A stretch of DNA of 64,000 nt from Axinella damicornis. Lineage: Eukaryota; Porifera; Demospongiae; Axinellida; Axinellidae. The stretch lies in NCBI GenBank assembly GCA_963931865.1, contig OZ007508.1, positions 11,840,781-11,904,780 of the forward strand, in the 5' to 3' direction. The position numbers and the translations under genes are program-made. The notes beneath the pieces were generated by a model. It ran no database searches. It saw nothing but the letters and a program-made list of their open reading frames with translations, and was not told the origin of the DNA. Below, one piece after another: positions 1 through 10,989 of this stretch. Each line of letters opens with the position of its first letter. The stretch's first letter is position 1.

Positions 1-1360
1 GTCAGTGAACGACAGCGATCATGGCCGTGTGGTCAGAATCTTTGTGTTCCTTTCCTAAGAACGGTACTGCCACTCGAAATCGAAGAGAGTGCTCAAGCAA
101 TGGTGGCCAATGGCGAGACAAAAGCTACACCACGAAGGTAAGTTTCAGCACCAACATTTTACGTTCAGGTCAGTGCGTGATAGCGACCACGGCGGTGTAG
201 TCAGAATCTCTGTAGGCCAATCCTAAGTACTCAAACATTATTGGGGCGAGCGTGAGCGAGCCCCACATAGACGACTTCAATGTGAATTTTCTTTATTTCT
301 ATATTTCTATATTTCTATATATATATCGTACGTCGTGCCGTAAATCACTTCCTGCTCGTATTTTGCGTGTTCTTGCGTCATGCGTTATTTCCAAACTGAG
401 TTCACTTCCTGCTCGTGCGTTGATATCGTCCAACTGAGACGCGAACTATGAACAGTCTACCTCAACAAGGCCTTGCAAGGATGGAGACTATAGTGGGGCG
501 GTGAGTGGCTAAAGCATTTCATGAAGACGGGGAGAGCGCTTCAGTGAGACCAAGGGAGGTGATCCTCCTTGAACTCACAATCCCCTATAACTCGCCGGAG
601 TCCCTTTCAAATGCTAAGCCATGCAACTGCTCAGAGGATGGGAAGTTGACTGCCCTGCACACGGTAACACTAAACTCACTGTGACCAGTCATGACAGATC
701 TGGCATCAGCAGAGAACGAGGAAGTCATCCTCGGTGGCAACAACAGAGACAGAGACCGCTCCTGGACCTACCTGCCAGACTGCTTCAACGCTGTGAAGTC
801 AATGCACGAGTGTCATAACTTCTGGTGTGATCTGTGTCGTTAAGTTGTGTTATGCTCCCCGTCAGACTCACATTCTGATGACATGCACATGCAACTGCTC
901 CATGCACATTCAGCACAATGTCATGCAACTGTTCCATGCAAATTCAGCACCTGCATGTAACTCGCTCACGCTCGCCCCACAATGTCCTGCATTCCCCTAG
1001 TACTAGTGCATATGTGAAAGCACGCAGAAGAGCCTCACGAGAAGCGAGTAAATACTTGCCTGCTGTATATTGTAAGAGACATTCAAGCCAGGCATTGCAG
1101 TGTTTATGGATGTGTTTATGTATTCACAGCCTTGTAAGTACATTCATGTGCTCCATCATTATGTCTACGCTGGCCAGGTAAGTATATTCATGAAGCAACC
1201 ACAAAACCCATACTCATTTTTGAAGGTAAACTCTGTGTTATAAATAGCAGTCAGGTCCTATACAGGGGGACTAGCCTCGTTCCCAGGCCCGCGTGCCGCT
1301 TTCGGTTGCACGAAAGAATGCTGAGGGCCTGGTATGTTTCCTCACGTGCGTGAATTGAAT

Positions 1361-1397
<37 letters not shown>

Positions 1398-2264
1398 AGA
1401 AAGGACTTAATTGAATGTGGGCGAACTGGGGCTCAGAACAGCAAGAAGAGCAAAGGTATGAGGTACGTAACTTACCACACGTATCTAGCTAGCGGGGGGT
1501 ATAACCGGTAGTGGGCGAACTGGGGCTCAGAACAGCAAGAAGAGTGCGGTAGAAAGGACTTAATTGAATGTGGGTGAACTGGGGCTCAGAACAGCAAGAA
1601 GAGCAAAGGTACGAGGTAACTTACCACACGTATCTAGCTAGCGGGGGGTGACTGTCATGCACACCAAGCGTTGAACGATACGCAAAACTTCGCTTTTTCG
1701 TTCTGAAAATTTTGGCCGCATGTCGACTATGTAATGCCCACGTGGCGAAACATACCAGGCTCTCCTCGCTTTTCCGTACTGCAAGGACGACATTCGCTGT
1801 GTGAGTGCCCCCGCGACTTGCATAGTGTGAGGTATGATTGACGTCCTTATTGCATTCCTGAGCGTTACAAACATATATATATAAGCTAGCTCAGATTCGT
1901 CTGCCCTGCTGCTCGATTAGTTGCCTCCTTCCCGCTCGGCAATAATTATTTACACGGCACAATGTTTCCCATACCAGGAATGCAATTAGTTCTATGGTTA
2001 CTAGAGAGTGTATGGCTGGCTACCAAAATGAGTTCTTGCAACAGCTGCAATTATCTGATTAATCACACACCCCTAGCCTGAGTACTACACATAACTAACA
2101 CATTCTTGGGAACTGCCGCAACAGACGAATGCGATCAAGAGCTAATGCACTGCCTAGGGCTAACACGAATGCGATCAAGAGCTAATGCACTGCCTAGGGC
2201 TAACAGGGAGCTAATATCAAATAGTAACCTTCAACTGACCAGTGGTATTCATACTATGGCGCAC
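1..2264. other. repeat-rich intergenic or intronic DNA, no gene seen
   Basis: I see no supported coding exon here. The stretch holds a terminal-inverted-repeat element (243-978), a run of 36 G (1361-1396), partial tandem copies of a segment beginning 'gtagaaaggacttaattg' (about 1397-1460 and 1547-1660), and two direct copies of a 40-bp unit containing 'gcgatcaagagctaatgc' at about 2125-2205. The piece at 1745-1800 ('ctctcctcgcttttccgta') recurs at about 26921 and so is dispersed repeat sequence. Confidence 0.6.
243..978. mobile_element. non-autonomous DNA transposon (MITE-like) with 18-bp TIRs
   Basis: The 18 bases at 243-260 (ggggcgagcgtgagcgag) are the exact reverse complement of 961-978, giving perfect terminal inverted repeats around 736 bp. 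The interior has only short ORFs without recognisable domains. I could not find a clean target-site duplication, so the superfamily is unassigned. Confidence 0.6.
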
Positions 2265-2372
2265 CTCTGTTTCTTGACCTTCTCGAACTCGGCCTTTGTC
2301 CTCCTGGCCAGCAGCCTGGTCTGCTCAAAAGCTTCAGCAGTCTCCTGTAAGCGAACTTCCACTCCTTCCAGC
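2265..2372 (-). CDS. SMC1-like cohesin coiled-coil exon (partial gene)
   Basis: A 108-base minus-strand exon has an AG acceptor (minus strand ...cactgtgcag) and a GT donor (gtgcgcc). It encodes about 36 residues including RLQETAEAFEQTRLLARR and TKAEFEKVKKQR. The pattern LE..VR.+QET...FE..R..A++.K..FE++KK+R is that of the segment just before the C-terminal ATPase head of SMC1, the cohesin subunit. No neighbouring exon encoding the following SMC1 segment is visible between 1 and 2264, so the gene either continues outside the window through a long intron or this is a fragment. It lies directly left of the scaffold gap, so its relation to the DNA on the right is not secure. Confidence 0.6.
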
Positions 2373-2554
2373 CTGCACAGTGATACACACCTCACATTGA
2401 AGACACTACCATGAATGACCCACCAGTCAGGACATCCTCTCCTACCATACACACCTCATATTGAAGACACTGCCATGAATAACTAACTCCACTAAGTGGT
2501 GTGCTTTCCTGACACAATCCTATTCCATGTGTGATTCTCAATGCGAACAGCATG

Positions 2555-2661
2555 CACACACACACACGCACATGAACGCGCACACATGCACAGACACGCA
2601 TACACACACATACATACACACAAACACACACACACAAACACACACACACACACACACAAAT

Positions 2662-2710
<49 letters not shown>

Positions 2711-2719
2711 TGCACACAC
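2555..2719. repeat. (CA)n microsatellite abutting assembly gap
   Basis: Nearly pure CA dinucleotides with a few tgca and caaa interruptions run straight into the N block. ORFs in this stretch are low-complexity artefacts. Confidence 0.95.
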
Positions 2720-2919
2720 NNNNNNNNNNNNNNNNNNNNNNNNNNNNNNNNNNNNNNNNNNNNNNNNNNNNNNNNNNNNNNNNNNNNNNNNNNNNNNNNN
2801 NNNNNNNNNNNNNNNNNNNNNNNNNNNNNNNNNNNNNNNNNNNNNNNNNNNNNNNNNNNNNNNNNNNNNNNNNNNNNNNNNNNNNNNNNNNNNNNNNNNN
2901 NNNNNNNNNNNNNNNNNNN
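2720..2919. other. assembly gap of exactly 200 N
   Basis: The block is exactly 200 N, which suggests a placeholder length from scaffolding rather than a measured gap. The sequence right of it (tccgaaccccctcctccctc) matches 51735 onward, so the gap marks the left border of the duplicated block. Confidence 0.98.
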
Positions 2920-2984
2920 TCCGAACCCCCTCCTCCCTCCCCTCACAATTATAATCGTTTCTTTGCAATAATACGTATATCACG

Positions 2985-3270
2985 TGAGTGTGTGGTGGTC
3001 ATGTGAGTGTGTGGTGGTCATGTGAGTGTGTGTAATCACCGTGAGTGTGAGGTGGTCATGTGAGTGTGTGTATCACGTGAGTGTGTGGTGGTCATGTGAG
3101 TGTGTGGTGGTCATTGTGAGTGTGTGTATCACGTGAGTGTGTGGTGGTCATGTGAGTGTGTGGTGGTATTGTGTGAGTGTGTATCATGTAAGTGTGAGGT
3201 GGTCATGTGAGTGTGTGTATCATGTAAGTGTGAGGTGGTTGTATGAGTGTGTGTATCATGTGAATGCATG
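2985..3270. repeat. minisatellite, 'tgagtgtgtggtggtcatg' units
   Basis: About 19-base units of tgagtgtgtggtggtcatg, alternating with tgtgtatcacg variants, are repeated in tandem. A diverged, shorter version is at 51805-52020 in the second block. Confidence 0.9.
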
Positions 3271-3559
3271 GTGGGTAGTGGGGTGGAACTGGGAGAGTCA
3301 TTTCCTTTTCCCCCATGATCCCTAAACACACAGACATCAATTCAGTAATTACGCTGTTGTTTTTCTAGTGGTAGTACGCACCACAGTGCAGCCTTACTCA
3401 TATGAAATTGAATGAGCTTGTACTTTCAGAAAGCTAGAAATCGTAAAACTTACCCTAAATATCAACATCTACTACATGTACACACAACAAATGTGCATTA
3501 GCTTTCAGTTCAGTTTGGGTTTGAAGGTTGTGTGTAGATTCTCACAGACGTTGCAATTA

Positions 3560-3655
3560 AGCTTAAGGTAGCATTATACCTTTACCGTTAGGGTACCTTT
3601 AACCGTCGGGGCCCCCCGACGGTTAAAGGTACCCTAACGGCAAAGGCCTTAAGAG
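3560..3655. mobile_element. short palindromic insertion present only in copy 1
   Basis: The sequence ggtacctttaaccgtcgggg is followed directly by its reverse complement, a near-perfect hairpin of about 44 bases centred near 3610. The corresponding place in the other block (about 52290) runs straight through without it, so this is a presence/absence insertion, probably a tiny MITE. Confidence 0.7.
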
Positions 3656-3689
3656 ACCCATGCAAGAACCTCAGGCCATGTATGTATAC

Positions 3690-3708
3690 AATTGTGTGTG
3701 TGTGTGTG

Positions 3709-3752
<44 letters not shown>
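3690..3752. repeat. (TG)n microsatellite
   Basis: TG dinucleotide run within an ankyrin-gene intron. The equivalent tract at 52329-52515 is much longer, so the locus is length-variable between copies. Confidence 0.95.
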
Positions 3753-3758
<6 letters not shown>

Positions 3759-4117
3759 GCTGAGAGCAATAGTCCATTCTGAACACCAACCATGCAGCAC
3801 GGAGAGTGAGCTTCATCACACATGCACACCCACTTTGCTCACCTGGCTGAGGAGTTTGTGCAGCCCTTCAGTGAGAGGAAGAAGGGGGTACACCCTGCGT
3901 TGTTCTGGACATTCACACCTGCCCCACTTTCTAGCAAGTGAAGGGCGGTGTCCTGTGAGCATGTGTTTGAATGTGTACGAGAGCAGTGTATATTAGCATG
4001 TGTGCTTGCTATACACGATGAAGTAGTTTTTATGTACCACTCCTTAGAAATCTGCACGGCATTAGGACCAGTATATGCTACGTAGCTGCTCCGTATAAAC
4101 TGTGGGGTGTGTGCATG

Positions 4118-4121
4118 TGTG

Positions 4122-4219
<98 letters not shown>
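4118..4219. repeat. (TG)n microsatellite
   Basis: About 100 bases of uninterrupted TG, directly left of a foldback MITE (4226-4309). The counterpart is at 52876-52990. Confidence 0.95.
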
Positions 4220-4220
<1 letters not shown>

Positions 4221-4225
4221 ATGTC

Positions 4226-4309
4226 TAGCCTCGTTCCCAGGCTCCTCCCCTGCTTTTTGTCACACACTTGACAGTATGCACATAAAAACGTAGCTTGGGA
4301 ACGTGGCTA
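4226..4309. mobile_element. foldback MITE, TAGCCTCGTTCCCAGGC family
   Basis: Starts tagcctcgttcccaggctcc and ends tagcttgggaacgtggcta, imperfect inverted ends around a short interior. The same insertion is at 53000-53083 in the other block, so it predates the split of the two copies. It lies in the intron upstream of the exon at 4361. Confidence 0.75.
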
Positions 4310-4564
4310 CGGGTGTCAGTGTGTAGAGAACAGGTTGGGAGGAGAATGGTAATTGCTCACGAAGTGTCCATGTCTGCTGGCGAGGTGGAGTGCTGTGTTA
4401 CCAGTCTCATGGTCCTTGCTGTTGACAAACTCTTTGTCCTCTTTGAAGAAGAGCACCTGTGAGTACCGGTACGTGTGTACATGCAGAGGAATTCTCATTA
4501 TGGTCCATAATGAGAATGGACCATCAATATGCACTGCACTCAACCCTTCATATCCTGAGCCAGG

Positions 4565-4790
4565 ATGTGCATACTATGCATACTACACGGGATGTGCATA
4601 CACGGCATGTGCATACTACGCATTCAAAGGATGTGCTTTGAATGCGTAGTATGACAAGCGGATCCTAGGCCTTCATACATACGCATACTACACGGGATGT
4701 GCATACTACGCATACTACACGGGATGTGCATACACGGCATGTGCATACTACGCATTCAAAGGGATGTGCTTTGAATGCGTAGTATGACAA
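4565..4790. repeat. tandem and palindromic repeat, 'gggatgtgcatac' units
   Basis: Units of actacacgggatgtgcatac are repeated in two blocks. Each block ends in an inverted pair (tactacgcattcaaagg ... ctttgaatgcgtagta) followed by tgacaagcggatcctaggcc. The second block has a single, rearranged version at 53375-53530, so this array differs in copy number between the two. Confidence 0.8.
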
Positions 4791-5207
4791 GCGGATCCTA
4801 GGCCTTCATTTCTCTTGCTACATACGTACAAATCCATTGTTATCACATACGGAACCTGGGTGATTCAATTTATGAAGCGTTCACTCAAAAGCACCTTGAA
4901 ATTGTAACTCAAAAATTATATGTGGTGAAACTAGAGGTGAAACCTCCAATAGTGGACTCTCTGTAATAGGTGCACAATATGAAAGGACAATTTTGAGGTA
5001 CCAAACAATTGGTTTCCCTATACTTCTGATACATTTTGAACCTCCGAAAGAGGACAACCTCTCTATAAAGGACAGAACATCTTTCATATTGTCCCCCAAT
5101 GGTGTCCTGACTATAGAGGTTCCACAGCAGTCATCCAATACAGAAGCAGCTGATGTAAACAGTAACGATAGGATACAAGATGTGTTGTTACCATAGCAAC
5201 AGTAATG

Positions 5208-5721
5208 ACTACTGTATAGCACCAAATTTTCGAGGGACAAAATGTTTGCGGATTGGCCTTCAAATTTCGCGGAAATAATTCTCGTGGATTGAGGATTTCT
5301 GGTTAGCCACGCCCAGTCTGATGCCGCTGCCGCGCGCAATTAAACCAGTAGAAGTGCGGGACGACGTGCACACTCGATCGTACGTAGTTTTTGCGACACG
5401 GTAACACTCAATCTCATCACTGCCACACTGAAGGGATTCCCAGGCTCTCTCATACAAGGCAAATGTTCACCAATACACGATAGCTGCATCCCGGATCCCA
5501 GCTGTCTTGGTAGTCGTGATACCAACGAACCGTCGCCTCTCAATGCAAGATATCGAGTGTGTGCTCCATGTTTGCGTGGCGGTACAATTCACTGTTGAGT
5601 GATAGCCTCTGGGCACTACTAGTATTGAAGAATGTTCGTGAGCTTAATTTTCGCAGTCCGAGACCAATCCGTGAAAACCGCAAAAATTATGCGCCTCGAA
5701 AATTTGGCGCTATACGGTAGT
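5208..5721. mobile_element. MITE with ACTGTATAGC / GCTATACGGTAGT ends
   Basis: The left end actgtatagcaccaaatttt is the near reverse complement of aaaatttggcgctatacggt at the right end, about 25 bp of imperfect TIR with a 514-bp element. The same element is at 53967-54480. ORFs inside it are not exons of the ankyrin gene: none has a phase-compatible splice site. Confidence 0.7.
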
Positions 5722-6075
5722 TCTTGCCAGGAAGACACAATTTATTACCACTGCTGCATACAGGAAACAAGTAGTAGCACCTTAAAATTGGATGTTATGA
5801 GTGTGCACATAAAACGTACTAGTTTCTGCACTGTCCCAAGCTCCCCCACTTTGCAGCTCTCAACAAGAGCCTCTGACACTGCGAGGTAGTCCCTGGGAAC
5901 ACTTGGTAGAGAAATCTGTACCAGGAGGAGATACACAGGACTGGTCAGGATGTCTAGGCACGTGTATGGAAAATCGGGTTGATTTTCTAGTGACTCTACA
6001 TATGTACACAAATTGAAGCCGTGTGTTTGTGTGCGTACGTATGGTGTGTGTGTGTGTGATTGTGTACATACTAGG

Positions 6076-6158
6076 TAGCCTCTTTCCCAGGCCTCCGCCC
6101 AGATTTTATCTCCACTGCTGCAAGATAAGATCTGGGCAGAGGCCTGAGAATGAGACTA
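6076..6158. mobile_element. foldback MITE, TAGCCTCGTTCCCAGGC family
   Basis: The left end tagcctctttcccaggcctc pairs with gaggcctgagaatgagacta. The second block keeps only a deleted version near 54865-54915. Confidence 0.65.
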
Positions 6159-6659
6159 CATAGTACATACTGGGAGCCTCCCTTCAGTGTCTTGTTTCTG
6201 GAAGTGCTCTCAAAGAACAGCTGAGAGGGTCAAAGGAAACACTTAAACTCATCCTCAGGACATCCCGATTGCTTTCACAGATAAGTAGGTTGGTATGTCA
6301 TGAATGACATCAAAGCACTCTTGTGTGTTGTCACCAGTGTGTACTGCCAGCAGGGCACAATGATGTAGAGAGTGGTACTACGTACCTAGCCTTGTTCCCA
6401 GGCCATTCCCACTGCCATATTATTTGATCGCTTGGAGTATGCAGATACCCCACCGTATTTGCTTACTGCAAGTGATCAAATTTCAAACTGGATGTGCCTC
6501 TCCTAAACATTACAACTTGCGAAATTCATCTTCCGTTTGCTATTCAGGATAACCATAGCGTGGTATTCTTTGTGGCAGTGAAACTTGGTGATAGGTGGTG
6601 TGGAACAATGATGTGTACATGAGTAAGTTTCCCAAGCAGCCATTTCAAAAGTAGCTTAA

Positions 6660-7060
6660 TTTATTCTCAGTACATTCCCATCCCAGAACATTCCCATCCC
6701 AGGACAGTCCCATCCCCGGACATTCTCATCCCAGGACATTACCATGCATCCTAAAATCATCCCATCCCAAGACAGTCCCATCCCAGGACAGTCCCATCTC
6801 AGGGTATTCCCATGCACCCCCGGTACGTTTCCATTCCAGGACATTACCATGCATCCTAGAACGTTCCTATCCTAGGGCAGTCCCATCCCAGGATGTTCCA
6901 TCCCCGGGACGTTCCCATCCAACATCCCAGGACATTCCCATCCCAGTTCATTTCCACCCCATACCCAGACCCAAGATGCTCCCATGTGCATCCCATCCCG
7001 GATTATCCTCATTCCCAGGCCCGAGACGGCCTGGGAATGAGGATAATTCCGGATGTTCCC
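6660..7060. repeat. minisatellite, 'cattcccatcccaggaca' units
   Basis: Irregular 10-20 bp units built from cattcccatcccaggaca and cagtcccatcc. The other block has a copy with different unit number at 55440-55930. It ends in a small inverted pair (cctcattcccaggcccgaga / cggcctgggaatgagg). Confidence 0.9.
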
Positions 7061-7503
7061 ATCCTTGAACAAACATTGATTTGCTATCAAAAAAAGCTTC
7101 CGTCTTGCCCTGCACCTTGTGACAGCGCACCTCCACCTCCAGAATCAAGTTGCTCACGCTCTACGTACTAGAGATTTTTGGTTAGCGAGCTTAAGGTTAC
7201 GGGTACCCGCGTATCATGCAATAACTGGAGCAATATCCATGCAAGCCATGCCGAATTCTTACAGCGCCTAGCACAAAGTGCGGTGCTGGACTCGAACCTA
7301 TTCAGAACCGCCTACTTCTCAACAGACGAACTTCCTGCAGAGGCGTGGCTACATGGACGCCTTGACCCCTCCCATACACATTTATAAATTCTGAGCGCAT
7401 TCTACAAACTGTACTCGTTACACGCAGAATAAGCCAGTTGCACGCAAGCGAAAGTATTCACGGAATGTATGACGTCACATCCGGTTGCTCTATTGCAGCT
7501 ACG

Positions 7504-8085
7504 TTAAGGTTACGGGATCCCTACGCGCGGTTACGCGCACCGTATACTTAATTAAGCGCTATTTCATAGTTTTTTTGTCACCAAAAACAAAGCCGTGTGA
7601 TCCGACCTGGACTTGGAAGACCGTGTTGAAATAGGTACAAACAGTATAGAAAGGGCCAGACATAGCGTTTTTGTGGATACTGATGACCGTTCCGAAGTTA
7701 TACGACGCTGTATTCCAAAGAGGGGAGTCAAGATGGCGGTTATTCGCACTCAAGAGTCGTTCTTTCGAGGACTGCTCAACCTAGCCACAAAACGCTTATG
7801 TCCAGCCCTAGAGCTTCCTATGGCGTGTCTCCCAACAGTAGAATCGAGTTGCTGGCGGTCTTTGCACTGGAGATTTTTGGTGAATAGTTTGCTGGAATCG
7901 ATTTAACCAGCGTACGACGGCTACAGTGTGAGCTGCTGTAATGATGTTTGGTCTGCATGTTGACTACCCTCCCTGCTTTGTGTCGAGTAAGTTTGATTTC
8001 GCTAGCTTACTTTCTGTGCGAGAAAAACGGGGTTGAAGAAATTGTCAGGCCACGCCCACCGCGTGACGATCCCGTAACCTTAAGT
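7504..8085. mobile_element. MITE with TTAAGGTTACGGGATCCC ends
   Basis: The left end gttaaggttacgggatccct is mirrored by gatcccgtaaccttaag at the right end. A truncated inverted relative is at about 33655-34108 (ends ggatcccgtaaccttaa), sharing the segment around gagatttttggtgaatagtt. The ORFs inside are short and have no recognisable domain. Confidence 0.65.
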
Positions 8086-8317
8086 ATTGCAGTCAATGGC
8101 GAAATCGGTAGGTGGGCGTTTGAAATGTGCGCGTGATTAAAACTATGCCGATCAGACAATTTAAGTGACAGCGGCGATAAACAAGAGACCTGGACGGTCA
8201 AGACGGTGAGCGAAGTGTGAGAATTGGTTGAAGTACGAACGAGAACAAAGTGGTCTTGCTACGTCTACAGCCCCCCTACCTCCAGTGTTCAGGCTCTGTT
8301 CCTGCATAGCTAGATTA

Positions 8318-8620
8318 TTATACTTCGAAGGTATTAGCTATGGTTTCTGTGACGCTTACTGCCGCGGACATACCGGGAGCAGACCTGAGCGAGCTGTTGG
8401 TTCTCTTTTGGCATCGCTGTCGGGAAAAGTGCCTGGAACAAGCTCGCGACTGCGACCTCAGCTGCCTGCCATCCATCCAAAACACGCTGAACCATCTCGG
8501 TCTCGTACCTGGATCGCTTGGAAATCGGTGGAAGAAGGCGCTCGGATCCTGGCTTGGGTTGTTGCCACAACACGTTACAGGTATGTCCAGCATACTGCGT
8601 TGTTCTCCTTCGTACTTCAA
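8318..8620 (-). CDS. THAP-like zinc-finger exon carried by a transposon
   Basis: The minus-strand ORF contains FHRFPSDPGTRPRWFSVF followed by SQSRACSRHF. This is the THAP pattern F.RFP.DP..R..W...........S.vCs.HF. THAP domains are site-specific DNA-binding zinc fingers (C2CH) used by P-element and related transposases. The first zinc-ligand pair is not cleanly placed (two adjacent Cys in VTCCGNN), so the exon may be decayed. It lies in the loop of a palindromic segment (8086-8775), as expected for a captured transposase 5' exon. Confidence 0.45.
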   Translation of the reverse strand: MKYEGEQRSMLDIPVTCCGNNPSQDPSAFFHRFPSDPGTRPRWFSVFWMDGRQLRSQSRACSRHFSRQRCQKRTNSSLRSAPGMSAAVSVTETIANTFEV

Positions 8621-8847
8621 TCGATTCTCACTCTTTGCACACCGTCTTTACCGCCAGGTCCCTTGTCAAACACAACAGTCACATGAACTGTGTAATCCGT
8701 ATGGTTTTAGTCACGCGCAGGTTTCAAACCGCCCCTTGCCAATTTTGCCATTCACTGCAATACTTAACGTGGCTATAAAAGAGCAACCGGATGTAACGTC
8801 ACGTCAATCAAATTCCTTCGCTCTTGTGTGCAACTGGCTTATTGTAC

Positions 8848-9604
8848 CTTCAGCTTCAGGAAGCAGCTAGAAGACATGAACTTCGAGTGCGAGAGCTATA
8901 AACGAACAAGTCATTCGCCGAACATCTCCCGCTAGCAGCCAAAGCACACAGATAAAATGGCGTCCAACGAAGGGTGTGGCGACAATTCACTTCGCTAGCA
9001 GTGGACAACAGCCTACACAGACTCCCAAACATAGCTCTCGCACTAGATATATGATAGTAGCAGTTATATAAATGCCTATTTCCATCTCAATTACCTTTTC
9101 TGTGACAAAAGTTGTAGAATGCGTAGATAAGTAAATTCGCACGCGAATCGCTGAAATAACATGCAGCTGCCCATAAACAGGCAAATTAAATTTTACTTCC
9201 GGTCAACGGGTACCCGTAACCTTAAGGTTACGGGTACCCGTTGACCGGAAGTAAAATTTAATTTGCCTGTTTATGGGCGCGCAGCTGCATGTTATTTCAG
9301 CGATTCCCGTGCGAATTTACTTATCTACGCATTCTACAACTTTTGTCACAGAAAAGGTAATTGAGATGGAAATAGGCCTTTATATAACTGCTACTATCAT
9401 ATATCTAGTGCGAGAGCTATGTTTGGGAGTCTGTGTAGGCTGTTGTCCACTGCTAGCGAAGTGAATTGTCGCCACACCCTTCGTTGGACGCCATTTTTTC
9501 TGTGTGCTTTGGCTGCTAGCGGGAGATATTCGGCGAATGACTTGTTCATTTATAGCTCTCGCACTCGAAGTTCATGTCTTCTAGCTGCTTCCTGAAGCTG
9601 AAGG
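8848..9604. repeat. near-perfect palindrome, about 380-bp arms
   Basis: The sequence from about 8848 (cttcagcttcaggaagcagc) reads through a centre at 9223/9224 (taaccttaaggtta) and returns as its reverse complement to 9604. Only scattered mismatches separate the arms, which argues for a recent head-to-head insertion or a mechanism that homogenises them. It interrupts the right arm of the 7191-9859 element. Confidence 0.85.
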
Positions 9605-10904
9605 TGCAATTCTGCGTGTAACGAGTACAGTTTGTAGAATGCGCTCAGAATTTATAATTAATTTATAAATGTGTATGGGAGGGGTCAAGGCGTCCATGTA
9701 GCCACGCCTCTGCAGGAAGTTCGTCTGTTGAGAAGTAGGCGGGTCTGAATAGGTTCGAGTCCAGCACCGCACTTTGTGCTAGGCGCTGTAAGAATTCGGC
9801 ATGGCTTGCATGAATATTGCTCCAGTTATTGCATGATACGCGGGTACCCGTAACCTTAAGTATACATTTCCAATACATTTCGCAAGAAACACAAAACACA
9901 TGCAGTTGCTTCGATCTCAACTGCTCTGCATCTGAGCCCCACCCTAACTGGATACATGATCTGTGTGGGACTAGTTGCCACGTTTAGTAATTCAGCTCCA
10001 TTGTCACTACCACTTCCTAGTGGTAGTGACTACTGCTTGGTACATTCATAGCTAGCTTCTCGTGCACACTCCTAGTAAATTATATAATTTTATCTTGAGC
10101 AGAGAGCTGTGAGTGTGTACCTCGTATTTAGGGTAGTTGATGGTGTTGACTTCCACCAGTTCGTGTGGGTGGAGCTTCAGCATCTCCCTCACTGATCCTG
10201 CAAGAGCACACATGATGTACATGTAACACATCTCTGCAGTCAGATCAAGACATGTCAGCCTATCATGTCAATAGTCTCACTCTAAGACAACCTTGTCCAG
10301 CACACTAGCATTCAGAAAAAGGAGGTCGGTGGATTCCTAGGAACAACAGGCTCCAATCAACCTGTGTGCATTCACATATGTACTGGCTGCAATATCTGGT
10401 GAACTAGAAGTACACCAGAGTTGTGGTTGCTAGGCAACAATCTCAACACTCGAAAAAAACTCCAGAGATCAAAGGCAAATGCAGCCTCCCCAGTCACCCA
10501 GACTCTCTTGTGGAGATGACACAAGGCTTTGAATCAACCTGTATGCAGTGTGTACTATATATTTTTTAAAGCGACCCTCATGCCCTCTGTGAACTATTGT
10601 GCTCAGGCATATGGTGGGTGGTCTTGAGGAATAGTACAGCACTCAACAAAGCTGAGTGCTACGTATATTAGTCATTGAGATGATGCCATGCATGTCCACT
10701 TAGTGCACTTGCTGCAGTGCTGCAGTGAACACCAGGTGAGTTGCATCCTGTGTCTTGTAAAGACAGTGTATGGGTGGTCTGCACACATGTGTATGCTCCT
10801 CAACATGTTCTTTTATGTGCATGGCTGCAGTGTGATCATTTCCTGGCTGTGGGTTAATCAGTCTGCACTGGCTTCTTTAGTGATTGGCAACTACTGCTGT
10901 CTCT

Positions 10905-10989
10905 TAGCCTCATTCCCAGGCCATCACCCAGATTTCGTTGCTTACAGTACATTTTTGTTCGTGCGTGGGAGAGCCTGGGAACGAGGCTA
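10905..10989. mobile_element. foldback MITE, TAGCCTCGTTCCCAGGC family
   Basis: Left tagcctcattcccaggccat, right gagcctgggaacgaggcta. The counterpart is at 57023-57107 in the other block. It lies in the intron between ankyrin-gene exons 12309-12230 and 10197-10121, which otherwise holds only intronic sequence and a 24-base G run at about 11333-11356. Confidence 0.8.

Larger units (their letters stand above)
7191..9859. mobile_element. foldback DNA transposon with about 320-bp arms
   Basis: Starts ttaaggttacgggtacccgc and ends with its reverse complement. The left arm 7191-7505 is matched by 8767-8848 plus 9605-9859; the right arm is split by a 755-bp palindrome. Between the arms lie a MITE with ggttacgggatccc ends (7504-8085) and a palindromic segment containing a THAP-like exon (8086-8775). 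No transposase catalytic domain is visible, so the element is non-autonomous as it stands. Confidence 0.7.
7080..9890. mobile_element. nested transposon complex present only in copy 1
   Basis: The sequence 7085-7190 and 9860-9880 resembles the two sides of the MITE at 13360-13768 (shared tcaagttgctcacgctct, ctagagatttttgg, ttccaatacattt). That MITE copy is split by a foldback element, 7191-9859. In the second block this whole complex is absent: the sequence runs directly from cattgattt to gaaacacaaaaca near 55948-55995. It is therefore an insertion, or its loss, that distinguishes the two blocks. Confidence 0.75.

Noticed and set aside
2527..3006. Long His/Thr and Cys/Val ORFs across the CA repeat and gap
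   Set aside because: They are translations of dinucleotide repeats and Ns.
9581..9920. ORFs in the arms of the 7191-9859 element and its palindrome
   Set aside because: The same ORF appears mirrored in both arms; it is inverted-repeat sequence with no domain.
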